Assembly (NCBI RefSeq): GCF_028476545.1
Contig: NW_026731976.1
Span: 1,194,339 to 1,258,338 of the forward strand
Direction of reading: 5' to 3'
Length of the DNA stretch: 64,000 bases
Source: Physella acuta
Lineage: Eukaryota; Mollusca; Gastropoda; Physidae
Shown here: piece by piece, positions 53,691-64,000 of the stretch
Layout of the letters: each line of letters starts with the position of its first letter
How positions within the stretch are numbered: the stretch's first letter is position 1
Position numbers and translations under genes: made by a program
The notes under the pieces: generated by a model
The model's input: only the letters and a program-made list of their open reading frames with translations
What the model was told of the DNA's origin: nothing
Database searches by the model: none

Positions 53691-56110
53691 GATAGCCTGG
53701 TTGTGGGGGTTCGAAAAGGGGGGTGGTGGGTTCCGATGGATCTTAAATTTGTGGAGTTGGGTGTTGGGTTATTTTGAGAGCGTGTGGTTTTGAGACAACT
53801 GATTGGGGGGGGGGGGGGGGGGGAATTGAGCATCGAAGATTGAAGACCACGGGGTTTAATCAGCAAGCCGTTCCTGAACACTTGGAGGCAAAGTGCTTTC
53901 GTTGGGTCTTTCTTTTTATATTCTCTTCGTAAATCGTCGACCTTATTATCTACCTGTATGATAATTTTTATCAAATAAAAAAACTCTTTGTTAAATCTCT
54001 GCCCTACTCGAACCCACACCAGCTACAAGACAGGTTGTTACATACGACAGCCTACATTACATCGACGCTTTTTTTTTAGTGTAGAAAGACAGATGTGTCT
54101 AAATCGAACTGACCATTCTTTTACACTGACCATTTTCTTTCCTACATTGACCATTCTGTTATATACTGACTATTACCTTGAATACACTGGTCATTCTGTT
54201 GTCTCAGACTGACCATTCAATATTCTGTATTGATCATCCATTGTAAAAATTACAAATTTTTTTTTCTTCCAATTTTCCATTGGGTTGCCTCCCTCTACCA
54301 TCCTATCTAACGGGAGAGCCAACAGTGAGGCATTTTAAATTATCTCCCCTTGCAGGCAGGATAAATTTTATTATCGCCTAGTCTCCCCTGTTGGCGCATT
54401 GTTGTGTAACTCGCTTCACGCCTGGCCGGGTAACTCGTTACTGGATCACGTGGTACAGCGGTGACCTTGACTGGGTCACTAATAACGTTCCCGTCCCTCC
54501 CAGGAAGGGGAGTGACGTAGGCACTTGGTATTGACACAACAGGAAGTGATGTGACAAGTTGACAATACTCACCCCAACCCCCCCCCCCCCCACACACACA
54601 CACACATACACACACACACACCACCCTAATGAAGCCCGGCCCTGCTCATCAAACACGCGCAAACCTCAACTTCTGGCCGGCAGACGAAAGCAAACTTTGG
54701 GGGTCAGGGGCCACTAGGGGTCACAGTAGCTGGGCTCGTTTCAACTTCTGGTCCTTGACTAGTCTTATCGAGTCATTCACACGTCGAATATTTTAAGTCT
54801 TTTACAAATAGAGTCTTTTACCAATGAAGTCTTTTACAGTGAGTGTCACAATAAGACGAGATGTCATATAGATGTCATGTCTTCAAAAATCAGGTCTTTT
54901 TACACTTCCTGTTTGATTTACCATTCAAGTCATTTGAAGTGGTCTTTTACAAGTCTATTTTTTGTAAAAAACGACGTCATCGTTTGGACGTCAGCCATCA
55001 AAGACGTGACACAGACGTCACACACGGTCACACAGAACTGACGTCACACACGGTCACACAGAAGAAGACCTCCTGTCTTAAGATTTCAGTGAAAGGTGTC
55101 ACCTAATATCACACAGCGACCTTAATTAACTTAATTAACCCTAACTATAACAAAAACAAAATTAAAATCCCCTCCCCCCATGTTTCAAGTGATTTATGAC
55201 CCCCCTCCCCTCCTCATTAGATCATCATCTGTATGACGTCATCTACCTTCAACCATTGATTAAAACTTCAACCAGTTTTAAACTTGAAACCAAAACTACT
55301 TTATCACTCACGAGCTTATGCGAGTGTAAGGTTACTTTATTTTTTTAAAACTCAAATGCTGCTTTCTTTGTTTAAAAATAAAAATATGCAAGCTGAAAAA
55401 AAAGATTACGTCGTACAAAGGGCGGCAAATCGATTTCACGTCTGCACTGATGTAACAGGTAGACAAAATTCGTTTCGGAAAAATAAAAAAAAAGTAATCA
55501 ACTTTTTAAAAAAAAATTTGAGAATTAAAAAAAAAAAACACGAGTTTTATTTTCATGTTACTAAGATTCTTCAACTTTTGAAAATATCGCCATTCGGTGA
55601 CCTTGACATTATAGACAGTGACCCAGACGAATGGACAATACATGCAGAGCGTCACCCCCCCCCCCCCCTGCACCTGAGATCTAGACTGATGAGAAACTGC
55701 CTCATATTTCAATTACAAGGTGCTTGTAGACAGGTGTGCTTTTAGACAGGTGCATTAAAACTAAATGGATATGTGTCATATGTAGGTCTACTTATCATGT
55801 ATATGTCATCTTTATTTGTCGTGGTTATGTGTCATCCTAACTTGTCATGCATATATCATGTATAAGTCATCTATATTTGTCACGTACGTGTGTCATTTAT
55901 CAACTGTATTATAGTTCACGGACAGACACCAAGCGTTACGTCATTCTGTCCAAGCATATAGCGGCCATGTCTATCCTCACAGGACATTTGACTAACTCGG
56001 TGTATCAGGTCTGATGATGTTGGGGTCATGAGGTTGGCCGAGTAGAGGGGATGTGGTGGGGTTCGGTGGGGGGCTGAAGTGTGGGGGTCAGGTAGTTGGG
56101 AGGTTGTGTG
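53691..56110. other. Spacer, no confident gene
   Basis: G run 53,805-53,823, C run at 54,579-54,590, (CA)n at 54,592-54,622. TGACCATTC-type repeats lie at 54,108-54,235 and ACGTCACACACGGTCACACAG is repeated at 55,010-55,060. TGACCTTGA at 54,462 and 55,598, TGACGTCA at about 55,034 and 55,226. CATATGTCAT-like motifs recur at 55,770-55,890. Frames open on + at 55,284-55,745 are AT-driven and lack domains. Confidence 0.4.
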
Positions 56111-56113
56111 GTA

Positions 56114-56550
56114 TTGGGTGGTGGGATATATTGTGGTGGTGGGATATATTGTGATGGTGGGATATATTGTGGTGGTGGGATATATTGTGGTGGTGGGATA
56201 TATTGTGGTGGTGGGATATATTGTGGGGGTGGGATATATTGTGGTGGTGGGATATTGTGGTGGTGGGATATATTGTGGTGGTGGGATATATTGTGATGGT
56301 GGGATATATTGTGGTGGTGGGATATATTGTGGGGGTGGGATATATTGTGGTGGTGGGATATATTGTGGTGGTGGGATATATTGTGGTGGTGGGATATATT
56401 GTGGGGGTGGGATATATTGTGGGGGTGGGATATATTGTGGTGGTGGGATATATTGTGGGGGTGGGATATATTGTGGGGGTGGGATATATTGTGGGGGTGG
56501 GATATATTTTGGTGGTGGGATATAGTGTGTGGTGGGATATATTGTGGGGG
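56114..56550. repeat. 18-bp GTGGTGGGATATATTGTG array
   Basis: About 24 copies of GTGGTGGGATATATTGTG, with GTGGGGGTGGGATATATT variants. The plus strand has no C across the array. 18 is a multiple of three, so many frames stay open (YCGGGI, WWWDIL, VVVGYI), all artefacts. Confidence 0.96.
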
Positions 56551-57070
56551 CAGAAATAGAGTGTTTGATTGTAGTGCAAGAAGAACGGGTTGGTGTCTTG
56601 GGGTGGGGGGGGTGGTGGGGGGGGGGGTAATCTCACGATATAGCGTCGGTTTTTATTCCGAAATGTACAGAAGTTTTAATAAAAACTGTAAAAACATAGC
56701 TTAGTCTATCACACCTTTCCAGAAACCACCGAAAATACTATAAATCATCATTTATTTGCCGCCATATTATTTTTAATACAATATATTTTAAAATGTGCAT
56801 AGATTGATTTTAGTTGCATTTTAAAATGCTGCTTTGCTAATTATTTTGTATACACGACTTTATTAAAAATATTTAGATCTACAAATTGTTGCTAATTTTC
56901 TGTCAATTAAACTTTTAATTAAGATAAAACATTAATTTAATGCACTTTAATGCCAACATTACCGGATAATTTCCAACGCCGCATCGTAAGATTACCCGGG
57001 GGGGGGGGGGGGAAGGAGGTGAGGTATAGGGATGTATAGGGTAAGGTGTTAGGATAAGTAAGAGATATGC
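56551..57070. other. AT-rich spacer, no gene seen
   Basis: G-rich 56,598-56,628, AT-rich 56,640-56,960, and a G run 56,999-57,012. No gene. Confidence 0.55.
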
Positions 57071-57083
57071 TGTCTGTAACGAT

Positions 57084-57125
57084 CTTTGACCACGGTCCAG
57101 TGACCACGGTCCAGTGACCACGGTC
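57084..57125. repeat. 14-bp GACCACGGTCCAGT repeat
   Basis: Three tandem copies. Each unit contains the palindrome GACCACGGTC-like GACC..GGTC. Confidence 0.9.
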
Positions 57126-57535
57126 CAAAGTTCTAAATTTAATTCTGCCCTATCCAGCTGTCGAGGTCGAGGTCAGTACAAAAACATTTTTGTTTCTATC
57201 GAATGGCCCGGGTCAGCTCTGGGTGTAAATAATTTTTGTGATGGTGTCGGGGGGGGGGGAGATGTATGGCCAGGTTGTCCTCTACACAAACATGCCGGGA
57301 CAGGACACAGCGAGACACATTGAGACAGATGAAGACACATTGAGACACAAGTCACGTCTTCAACATGCATGCTAGATGGAAGAGACCGATGAAGACAATT
57401 TTTATAAATTCATGAACTCGTGTCAAACTAAAGACACAAGGTGACCCCTGTCAGATCCCTGCTAGGCGACCCCTGTCAGATCCCTGCTAGGTGGCCGCCC
57501 GCCCCCACTACACACGCCTCAACGTTAGTAGCCCT
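57126..57535. other. Spacer, no gene seen
   Basis: GAGACACATTGAGACA-type repeats (57,310-57,345) and a two-copy CCCCTGTCAGATCCCTGCTA (57,446 and 57,470). No gene. Confidence 0.5.
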
Positions 57536-58165
57536 TAACGCTCCTGTTTTTAACGCCCCATCCGCCCCAGTTTAACGCCCCAGTTTAACGCCCTATGCGC
57601 CCCAGTTTAACGCCCCAGCTGAACGCCCTATCCCCCCAGTTTAACGCCCCAGTTTAACGCCCTATCCGCCCCAGTTTAACGCCCCAGTTTAACGCCCTAC
57701 CGCCCCAGTTTAACTTCCTACCGCCTTAGTTTAACGCCCTATCCGCCCCAGTTTAACGCCCTATCCACCCCAGTTTAACGCCCTATCCGCCCCAGTTTAA
57801 CGCCCTACCGCCCCAGTTTAACGCCCTATACGCCCCAGTTTAACTTCCTACCGCCTTAGTTTAACGCCCTATCCGCCCCAGTTTAACGCCCTATCCACCC
57901 CAGTTTAACGCCCTATCCGCCCCAGTTTAACGCCCTACCGCCCCAGTTTAACGCCCTATACGCCCCAGTTTAACGCCCTATCCGCCCCAGTTTAACGCCC
58001 TACCGCCCCAGTTTAACGCCCTATACGCCCCAGTTTAACGCCCTATCCGCCCCAGTTTAACGCCCTATCCGCCCCAGTTTAACGCCCTATACGCCCCAGT
58101 TTAACGCCCTATCCGCCCCAGTTTAACGCCCTACCGCCCCAGTTTAACGCCCCAGCTGAACGCAC
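57536..58165. repeat. 22-23 bp CCCCAGTTTAACGCCCTATC array
   Basis: About 28 units. A block containing the odd units CAGTTTAACTTCCTACCGCC and TTAGTTTAACGCCC occurs at about 57,708 and again at about 57,835, so a block of about 127 bp was duplicated. Confidence 0.96.
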
Positions 58166-58640
58166 TGAGCGCCTCTTGTCCTCGACGTCGTCCCAAAATT
58201 CCGAGTTAGAAAAAACCAGGGGCCACAACTCCATCTATTGACTAGTGCCGGTAGCTATGATTAAACAGACGGTTGCTCCCCTCAGGCATAGATTCATCTC
58301 GTTTTTTATCGCTTGCCTTGGACGAATTCACCGTTAATTTGACAGGGAGGGGAGGGGGAGGGGGAAATTCAGAGATGGCGGAGGAGGGGGGATGGAATTG
58401 AGGAATAAGATGGCGGAGGGGGGGGGGGGGGAGGGGGTGAAATTGAGGAATAAGATGGTGAAATTCAAAGAAAGCGATAGAGACGAGAGCGACACCGCGA
58501 GATGTAATGAGAGGAGGCGCGAGGGTGATTAGGGTTATTAGAGGGTGGGGGTGAGGGGGCACTGGGGGCGATGGGGCGCGGGGATGGGTCGGGGGAGGGA
58601 CGGGACGCTTCACTCTGAGATTGGTGATGAGATCTCTTCA
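58166..58640. other. Spacer, no gene seen
   Basis: G/A-rich DNA with GAGATGGCGGAGG, and AATAAGATGGCGGAGG followed by AATAAGATGGTG (58,370-58,460). No gene recognised. Confidence 0.45.
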
Positions 58641-61600
58641 TATCTGTTGACAGTAATGAGATAAAGATGATGAGATAAAGTTGGTTGAGATAAAGATGGC
58701 TGAGATAAAGATGGTGAGATAAAGATGGCGAGATAAAGATGGGTGAGATAAAGATGGGTGAGATTAAGATGGGTGAGATAAAGATGGGTGAGATAAAGGT
58801 GGTCAGTTAAAGATGGTGAGAGAGAGATGGGTGAGATAAAGATGGTGAGATATTAGAGATGGGTGAGATAAAGATGGGTGAGATAAAAATGGGTGAGATA
58901 AAGATGGTGAGATAAAAATGGGTAAAATAAAGATGGTGAGATAAAGATGGGTGAGATAAAGATGGGTGAGATAAAGATGGGTGAGATAAAGGTGGTCAGT
59001 TAAAGATGGTGAGATAGAGATGGGTGAGATAAAGATGGGTGAGGTAAAGATGGGTGAGATAAAGATGGGTGAGATAAAGATGGGTGAGATAAAGATGGTG
59101 AGATAAAGATGGGTGAGATAAAGATGGGTAAAATAAAGATGGTGAGATAAAGATGGTGAGATAAAGATGGGTGAGGTAAAGATGGTGAGAAAAAGATGGG
59201 TAAAATAAAGATGGTGAGATAAAGATGGTGAGATAAAGATGGGTGAGGTAAAGATGGTGAGAAAAAGATGGGTAAAATAAAGATGGTGAGAAAAAGATGG
59301 GTAAAATAAAGATTGTGAGATAAAGATGCTGAGATAAAGATGGTGAGATAAAGATGGGTGAGATAAAGATGGTGAGATAAAGATGGTGGAATAAAGTTGG
59401 GTGAGATAAAGATGGGTGAGGTAAAGATGGGTGAGATAAAGATGGTGAGATAGAGATGGTGAGATAAAGATGGTGAGATAAAGATGGGTGATATAAAGAT
59501 GGGTGAGGTAAAGATGGTGAGAAAAAGATGGGTAAAATAAAGATGGTGAGATAAAGATGGTGAGATAAAGATGGTGAGATAAAGATGGGTGAGATAAAGA
59601 TGGTGAGATAAAGATGGATGAGATAAAGATGGGTGAGATAAAGATGGTGAGATAAAGATGGGTGAGATAAAGATTGGTGAGATAAAGATGGGTGAGATAA
59701 AGATGGGTGAGATAAAGATGGTGAGATAGAGATGGGTGAGATAAAGATGGGTGAGGTAAAGATGGGTGAGATAAAGATGGTGAGATAGAGATGGTGAGAT
59801 AAAGATGGTGAGATAAAGATGGGTGATATAAAGATGGGTGAGGTAAAGATGGTGAGAAAAAGATGGGTAAAATAAAGATGGTGAGATAAAGATGGTGAGA
59901 TAAAGATGGTGAGATAAAGATGGGTGAGATAAAGATGGTGAGATAAAGATGGATGAGATAAAGATGGGTGAGATAAAGATGGTGAGATAAAGATGGGTGA
60001 GATAAAGATTGGTGAGATAAAGATGGGTGAGATAAAGATGGGTGAGATAAAGATGGTGAGATAGAGATGGGTGAGATAAAGATGGGTGAGATAAAGATGG
60101 GTGAGATAAAGATGCGTGAGATAAAGATGGGTAAAATAAAGATGGTGAGATATAGATGGGTGAGATAAAGATGGGTGAGATAAAGATGGTGAGATAAAGA
60201 TGGGTGAGATAAAGATGGGTGAGATAAAGATGGGTGAGATAAAGATGGTGAGATAAAGATGGGTGAGATAAAGATGGGTGAGATAAAGATGGGTGAGATA
60301 AAGATGGGTGAGATAAAGATGGGTGAGATAAAGATGGCGAGATAGAGATGGGTGAGATAAAGATGGTAAAATAAAGATGGTGAGATAAAGATGGTTGAGA
60401 TAAAGATGGCTGAGATAAAGATGGTGAGATAAAGATGGCGAGATAGAAATGGGTGAGATAGAGATGGGTGAGATAAAGATGGTGAGATAAAGATGGGTGA
60501 TATAAAGATGGGTGAGATAAAGATGGGTGAGATAAAGATGGGTGAGATAAAGGTGGTCAGTTAAAGATGGTGAGAGAGAGATGGGTGAGATAAAGATGGT
60601 GAGATATTAGAGATGGGTGAGATAAAGATGGGTGAGATAAAGATGGGTGAGATAAAGATGGGTGAGATAAAGATGGGTGAGATAAAGGTGGTCAGTTAAA
60701 GATGGTGAGATAGAGATGGGTGAGATAAAGATGGGTGAGGTAAAGATGGGTGAGATAAAGATGGGTGAGATAAAGATGGGTAAAATAAAGATGGTGAGAT
60801 AAAGATGGGTGAGATAAAGATGGGTGAGATAAAGATGGTGAGATAAAGATGGTGAGATAAAGATGGGTGAGATAAAGATTGGTGAGGTAAAGATGGTGAG
60901 AAAAAGATGGGTAAAATAAAGATGGTGAGATAAAGATGCTGAGATAAAGATGGTGAGATAAAGATGGGTGAGATAAAGATGGTGAGATAAAGATGGGTGA
61001 GATAAAGATGGGTGAGGTAAAGATGGGTGAGATAAAGATGGTGAGATAGAGATGGTGAGATAAAGATGGTGAGATAAAGATGGGTGATATAAAGATGGGT
61101 GAGGTAAAGATGGTGAGAAAAAGATGGGTAAAATAAAGATGGTGAGATAAAGATGGTGAGATAAAGATGGTGAGATAAAGATGGTGAGATAAAGATGGAT
61201 GAGATAAAGATGGGTGAGATAAAGATGGTGAGATAAAGATGGGTGAGATAAAGATTGGTGAGATAAAGATGGGTGAGATAAAGATGGGTGAGATAAAGAT
61301 GGTGAGATAGAGATGGGTGAGATAAAGATGGGTGAGATAAAGATGGGTGAGATAAAGATGGGTGAGATAAAGATGGGTGAGATAAAGATGGGTAAAATAA
61401 AGATGGTGAGATAAAGATGGGTGAGATAAAGATGGGTGAGATAAAGATGGGTGAGATAAAGATGGTGAGATAAAGATGGGTGAGATAAAGATGGGTGAGA
61501 TAAAGATGGGTGAGATAAAGATGGTGAGATAAAGATGGGTGAGATAAAGATGGGTGAGATAAAGATGGTGAGATAAAGATGGGTAAAATAAAGATGGTGA

Positions 61601-61785
61601 GATAAAGATGGTGAGATAAAGATGGTGAGATAAAGATGGGTGAGATAAAGATGGGTGAGATAAAGATGGGTGAGATAAAGATGGTGAGATAAAGATGGAG
61701 AGATAAAGACGGTGAGATAAAGATGATGAGGTAAAGATGGTGAGATAAAGATGGGTGAGACGGTGAGATAAAGATATGACGTAAA
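58641..61785. repeat. 14-15 bp AGATAAAGATGGGTG array (about 210 units)
   Basis: 3.1 kb of GAGATAAAGATGGGT and GAGATAAAGATGGT. The plus strand is almost free of C. Nearly every unit holds AGATAA, a full WGATAR GATA-factor consensus. Higher-order structure: a block with GATATAAAG, GAGGTAAAG and GTAAAATAAAG variants starts at about 59,491 and 59,826 (335 bp apart) and again near 61,087. Another block with GGTGGTCAGTTAAAG and GATATTAGAG occurs at 58,798 and 60,552. The 388-codon - frame through this array (LSHPSLSHHLYLT peptides) is an artefact. Confidence 0.97.
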
Positions 61786-62545
61786 AAATCACCAACTTAA
61801 GTATGACGTCACCGTGCCGACGTATGAAGAAATCACGAGCGCATGTCCAGATGTACACTCATGCTCGTGAGTCTGTGAGTCCCGACACGACATAGTGCTC
61901 GTCCTGTTTAAATTGTTAGTAACTCGTCGGTCGCTGGGGGTGGGGTGGGGGGTTGAGATTGTTTGAAGAGCGGGTGTTAGGCGATTTGTTAGATGGGGGG
62001 GGGGGGGCAGATAATTGACCTAAAAAGAAGTCCAACGCTCCAGGTCTTTGAACTGGGGTAGTTAACGGCACAGTAACAGAGCCAATCAGTGGGCTTAGTT
62101 TTACTGAGGGAAGGGGGGGGGGGGTGCATCAGGGGGGGGGGTGGTCAACAGGTTTAGTTTTAGTGGTGGGGTTTACATGTGGTGGGGTGGGGGACATGGG
62201 GGGGGGGGTCAAAGTTTTAGTTTTAGTGGTGGGGGGGGGGTGACAACTGTGGGTCAGGGAAAATTGAAGCGAGATGGAGGGCACGCGATGGGAGGGTACA
62301 GCTGACAGTTAAGTTGGGGGGGGGGGGGGGACATATTTAGGCAGGGACAATTTAGCGGACAATTAAATGTTGGGCGTGAGGGATGGAAAATGGGGAGGGA
62401 GGGGGTCTTTAATAGCGTGGTGGGATTAGGGGTGGGGGCTAGGACGAAAATGGATTAGTTTTGTGGATGTAAGGGGTGGTAATTTAAATCGAGGGAGCTG
62501 GGCGGGGGGTGGTGGATTGAATGGGTGTCAGGAATATTAGGGCAA
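61786..62545. other. G-rich spacer, no gene seen
   Basis: TGACGTCA at about 61,803, then many G runs (61,996, 62,115, 62,206, 62,317) with the recurring phrase GTTTAGTTTTAGTGGTGGGG. No gene. Confidence 0.5.
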
Positions 62546-62546
62546 G

Positions 62547-62655
62547 CACTAGGAGGTCAAATCACAGGCTAGTGTGTCCGGACAGTTTACTGGACAACAG
62601 GAGGTCAAATCACAGGCTAGTGTGTCCGGACAGTTTACTGGACAACAGGAGGTTG
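62547..62655. repeat. 48-bp tandem duplication
   Basis: Two full copies plus a start of a third: AGGAGGTCAAATCACAGGCT, then AGTGTGTCCGGACAGTTTAC and TGGACAAC. TCCGGA is palindromic. Confidence 0.9.
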
Positions 62656-62766
62656 TATGACAGCAACATGTAAGACACCTTCTATACTGTCAACTTTTTT
62701 ATCATGTATTGCTGGACTTAGAGAAGGTTTACAGTAGAGCAGTTTTCAAATTACATTGGACCAACA

Positions 62767-62875
62767 GAACAAAATACATCAATGAAAACCTGAGCAGTCA
62801 TACAAAACCTATGACAATAAGAAAACACCTCAATGAAAACTTGACTTGTCATACAAAATCTATGACCAAACTCGA
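62767..62875. repeat. Two-copy ~54-bp repeat
   Basis: CATCAATGAAAACCTGAGCA and CTCAATGAAAACTTGACTTG, each followed by GTCATACAAAA(C/T)CTATGAC. Confidence 0.8.
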
Positions 62876-62885
62876 AGAGGTACTG

Positions 62886-63672
62886 GACAAAGCTGGACAT
62901 AGCTGGACATAGCTGGACGTAGCTGGACATAGCTGGACATAGCTGGACGTAGCTGGACATAGCTGGACATAGCTGGACATAGCTGGACATAGCTGAACGT
63001 AGCTGGACATAGCTGGACATAGCTGGACATAGCTGAACGTAGCTGGACATAGCTGGACATAGCTGGACGTAGCTGGACGTAGCTGGACATAGCTTGACGT
63101 AGCTGGACATAGCTGGACATAGCTGGACAGACTGGACATAGCTGGACGTAGCTGGACATAGCTGGAAATAGCTGGACATAGCTGGACATAGCTGGACATA
63201 GCTGGACATAGCTGGACATAGCTGGACATAGCTGGAAATAGCTGGACATAGCTGGACATAGCTGGACATAGCTGGACATAGCTGGACATAGCTGGACATA
63301 GCTGAACGTAGCTGGACATAGCTGGACATAGCTGGACAGACTGGACATAGCTGGACATAGCTGGACAGAATGGACATAGCTGGACATAGCTGGACAGACT
63401 GGACATAGCTGGACAGACTGGACATAGCTGGACATAGCTGGACAGAATGGACATAGCTGGACATAGATGGACGTAGCTGGACATAGCTGGACAGACTGGA
63501 CATAGCTGGACAGACTGGACATAGCTGGACATAGCTGGACAGAATGGACATAGCTGGACATAGATGGACGTAGCTGGACATAGCTGGACATAGCTGGACA
63601 GAATGGACATAGCTGGACATAGCTGGACAGAATGGACATAGCTGGACATAGCTGGACGTAGCTGGACAGATT
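62886..63672. repeat. 10-bp AGCTGGACAT array (about 78 units)
   Basis: AGCTGGACAT with AGCTGGACGT, AGCTGAACGT, AGCTGGAAAT and AGCTGGACAGACTGGACAT variants. A block containing ACAGAATGGACATAGC then ATAGATGGACGTAGC appears at about 63,442 and 63,541, roughly 100 bp apart. The first variant unit seems to have arisen from the adjacent TACTGGACAAAGCTGGACAT at 62,881. Frames encoding PAMSSYVQLC on - are artefacts. Confidence 0.96.
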
Positions 63673-63744
63673 GGATGAGAAGGGCAGAACACTAGCTGCC
63701 CCGTCTAGACCAGGGGACAGAACAAATAGACGCAGGGTGTGAGA

Positions 63745-64000
63745 CCCCACCCTAACACACAGCTAGATCCTACCCCCACCCAAACACACAGCTAGATCCT
63801 ACCCCCACCCTAACACACAGCTAGATCCTACCCCCACCCTAACACACAGCTAGATCCTACCCCCCCCCCCCCCTAACACACAGCTAGATCCTACCCCCCA
63901 CCCTAACACACAGCTAGATCCTACCCCCACCCAAACACACAGCTAGATCCTACCCCCACCCAAACACACAGCTAGATCCTACCCCCACCCTAACACACAG
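63745..64000. repeat. 29-bp minisatellite, open at the right edge
   Basis: About nine copies of AACACACAGCTAGATCCTAC plus CCCCACCCT, continuing past the last base. One copy has its C stretch expanded (63,861-63,873). Confidence 0.95.

Noticed and set aside
60692-61858. 388-codon - frame (LSHPSLSHHLYLT repeats)
   Set aside because: It lies wholly in the 14-15 bp array. The phase drifts with unit length and no unique sequence supports it.
62751-63750. 266-313 codon - frames (PAMSSYVQLC repeats)
   Set aside because: Three frames are open together over a 10-bp repeat.
1-64000. CRISPR array
   Set aside because: All arrays are head-to-tail units without unique spacers, and the genome is eukaryotic by splice signals and SINEs.

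Overview
This is a 64 kb piece of metazoan nuclear DNA, most likely from a mollusc and probably a gastropod. The reasons are: no dense bacterial-type genes; GT-AG splice signals; tRNA-derived SINEs whose body contains GAGTCCACCCAGCTCT, which I recall from gastropod genomes; a degenerate TTAGGG-type interstitial telomere tract; and a very high load of minisatellites and poly-C/poly-G runs. The organism call is inference.

Layout. Adding the spans listed here, about 20 kb (roughly a third) is tandem repeat. The largest arrays are a 33-bp G-rich array (20.96-22.38 kb), a 7-bp CCCATGT array carrying a 1,740-bp higher-order duplication (22.56-25.1 kb), an 18-21 bp array (30.8-32.1 kb), a G-quadruplex-prone minisatellite in two blocks around a telomere-like tract (51.4-53.7 kb), a 22-23 bp array (57.5-58.2 kb), a 14-15 bp AGATAAAGATGG array that is in effect about 200 GATA sites in a row (58.6-61.8 kb), and a 10-bp array (62.9-63.7 kb). 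Nearly all long open frames lie in these arrays and are open on several frames at once. They are by-products of the repeats, not genes.

Mobile elements. There are four recognisable SINE copies (5.0, 7.7, 8.0 and 33.7 kb). A 2-kb element has inverted arms of about 320 bp (39.1-41.06 kb), and an inner reading frame is preserved in the arms. A 1-kb fold-back-like element (9.9-10.9 kb) has ends that are inverted tandem arrays of GAAAAAAAGTCACA, and it sits in a poly-C tract. No retrovirus-like or other virus-derived element was recognised.

Genes. The best coding evidence is a pair of + strand exons (25,618-25,685 and 25,889-25,996). They have good acceptors and donors and matching phase, and the frame the first exon demands is the only open frame in the second. 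The product is not identified, and no further exons could be placed. A single possible first exon on the - strand (44,150-44,204) is weak. No RNA gene or CRISPR array was found.

Regulatory-looking DNA. Between the arrays are short high-complexity islands with motifs typical of housekeeping promoters. The main ones are an ETS + ZNF143/Staf-like + CCAAT + YY1-like cluster (49.7-49.9 kb), a NRF1 + CRE + E2F cluster (50.8-51.1 kb), an exact TCTCGCGAGA (29.76 kb), opposed ETS sites with an E-box (46.05-46.16 kb) and three CACGTG boxes within 60 bp (48.35 kb). Exact TCAAGGTCA (10 hits) and TGACGTCA (12 hits) are far more frequent than chance would predict. Whether any of these are active cannot be told from sequence alone.
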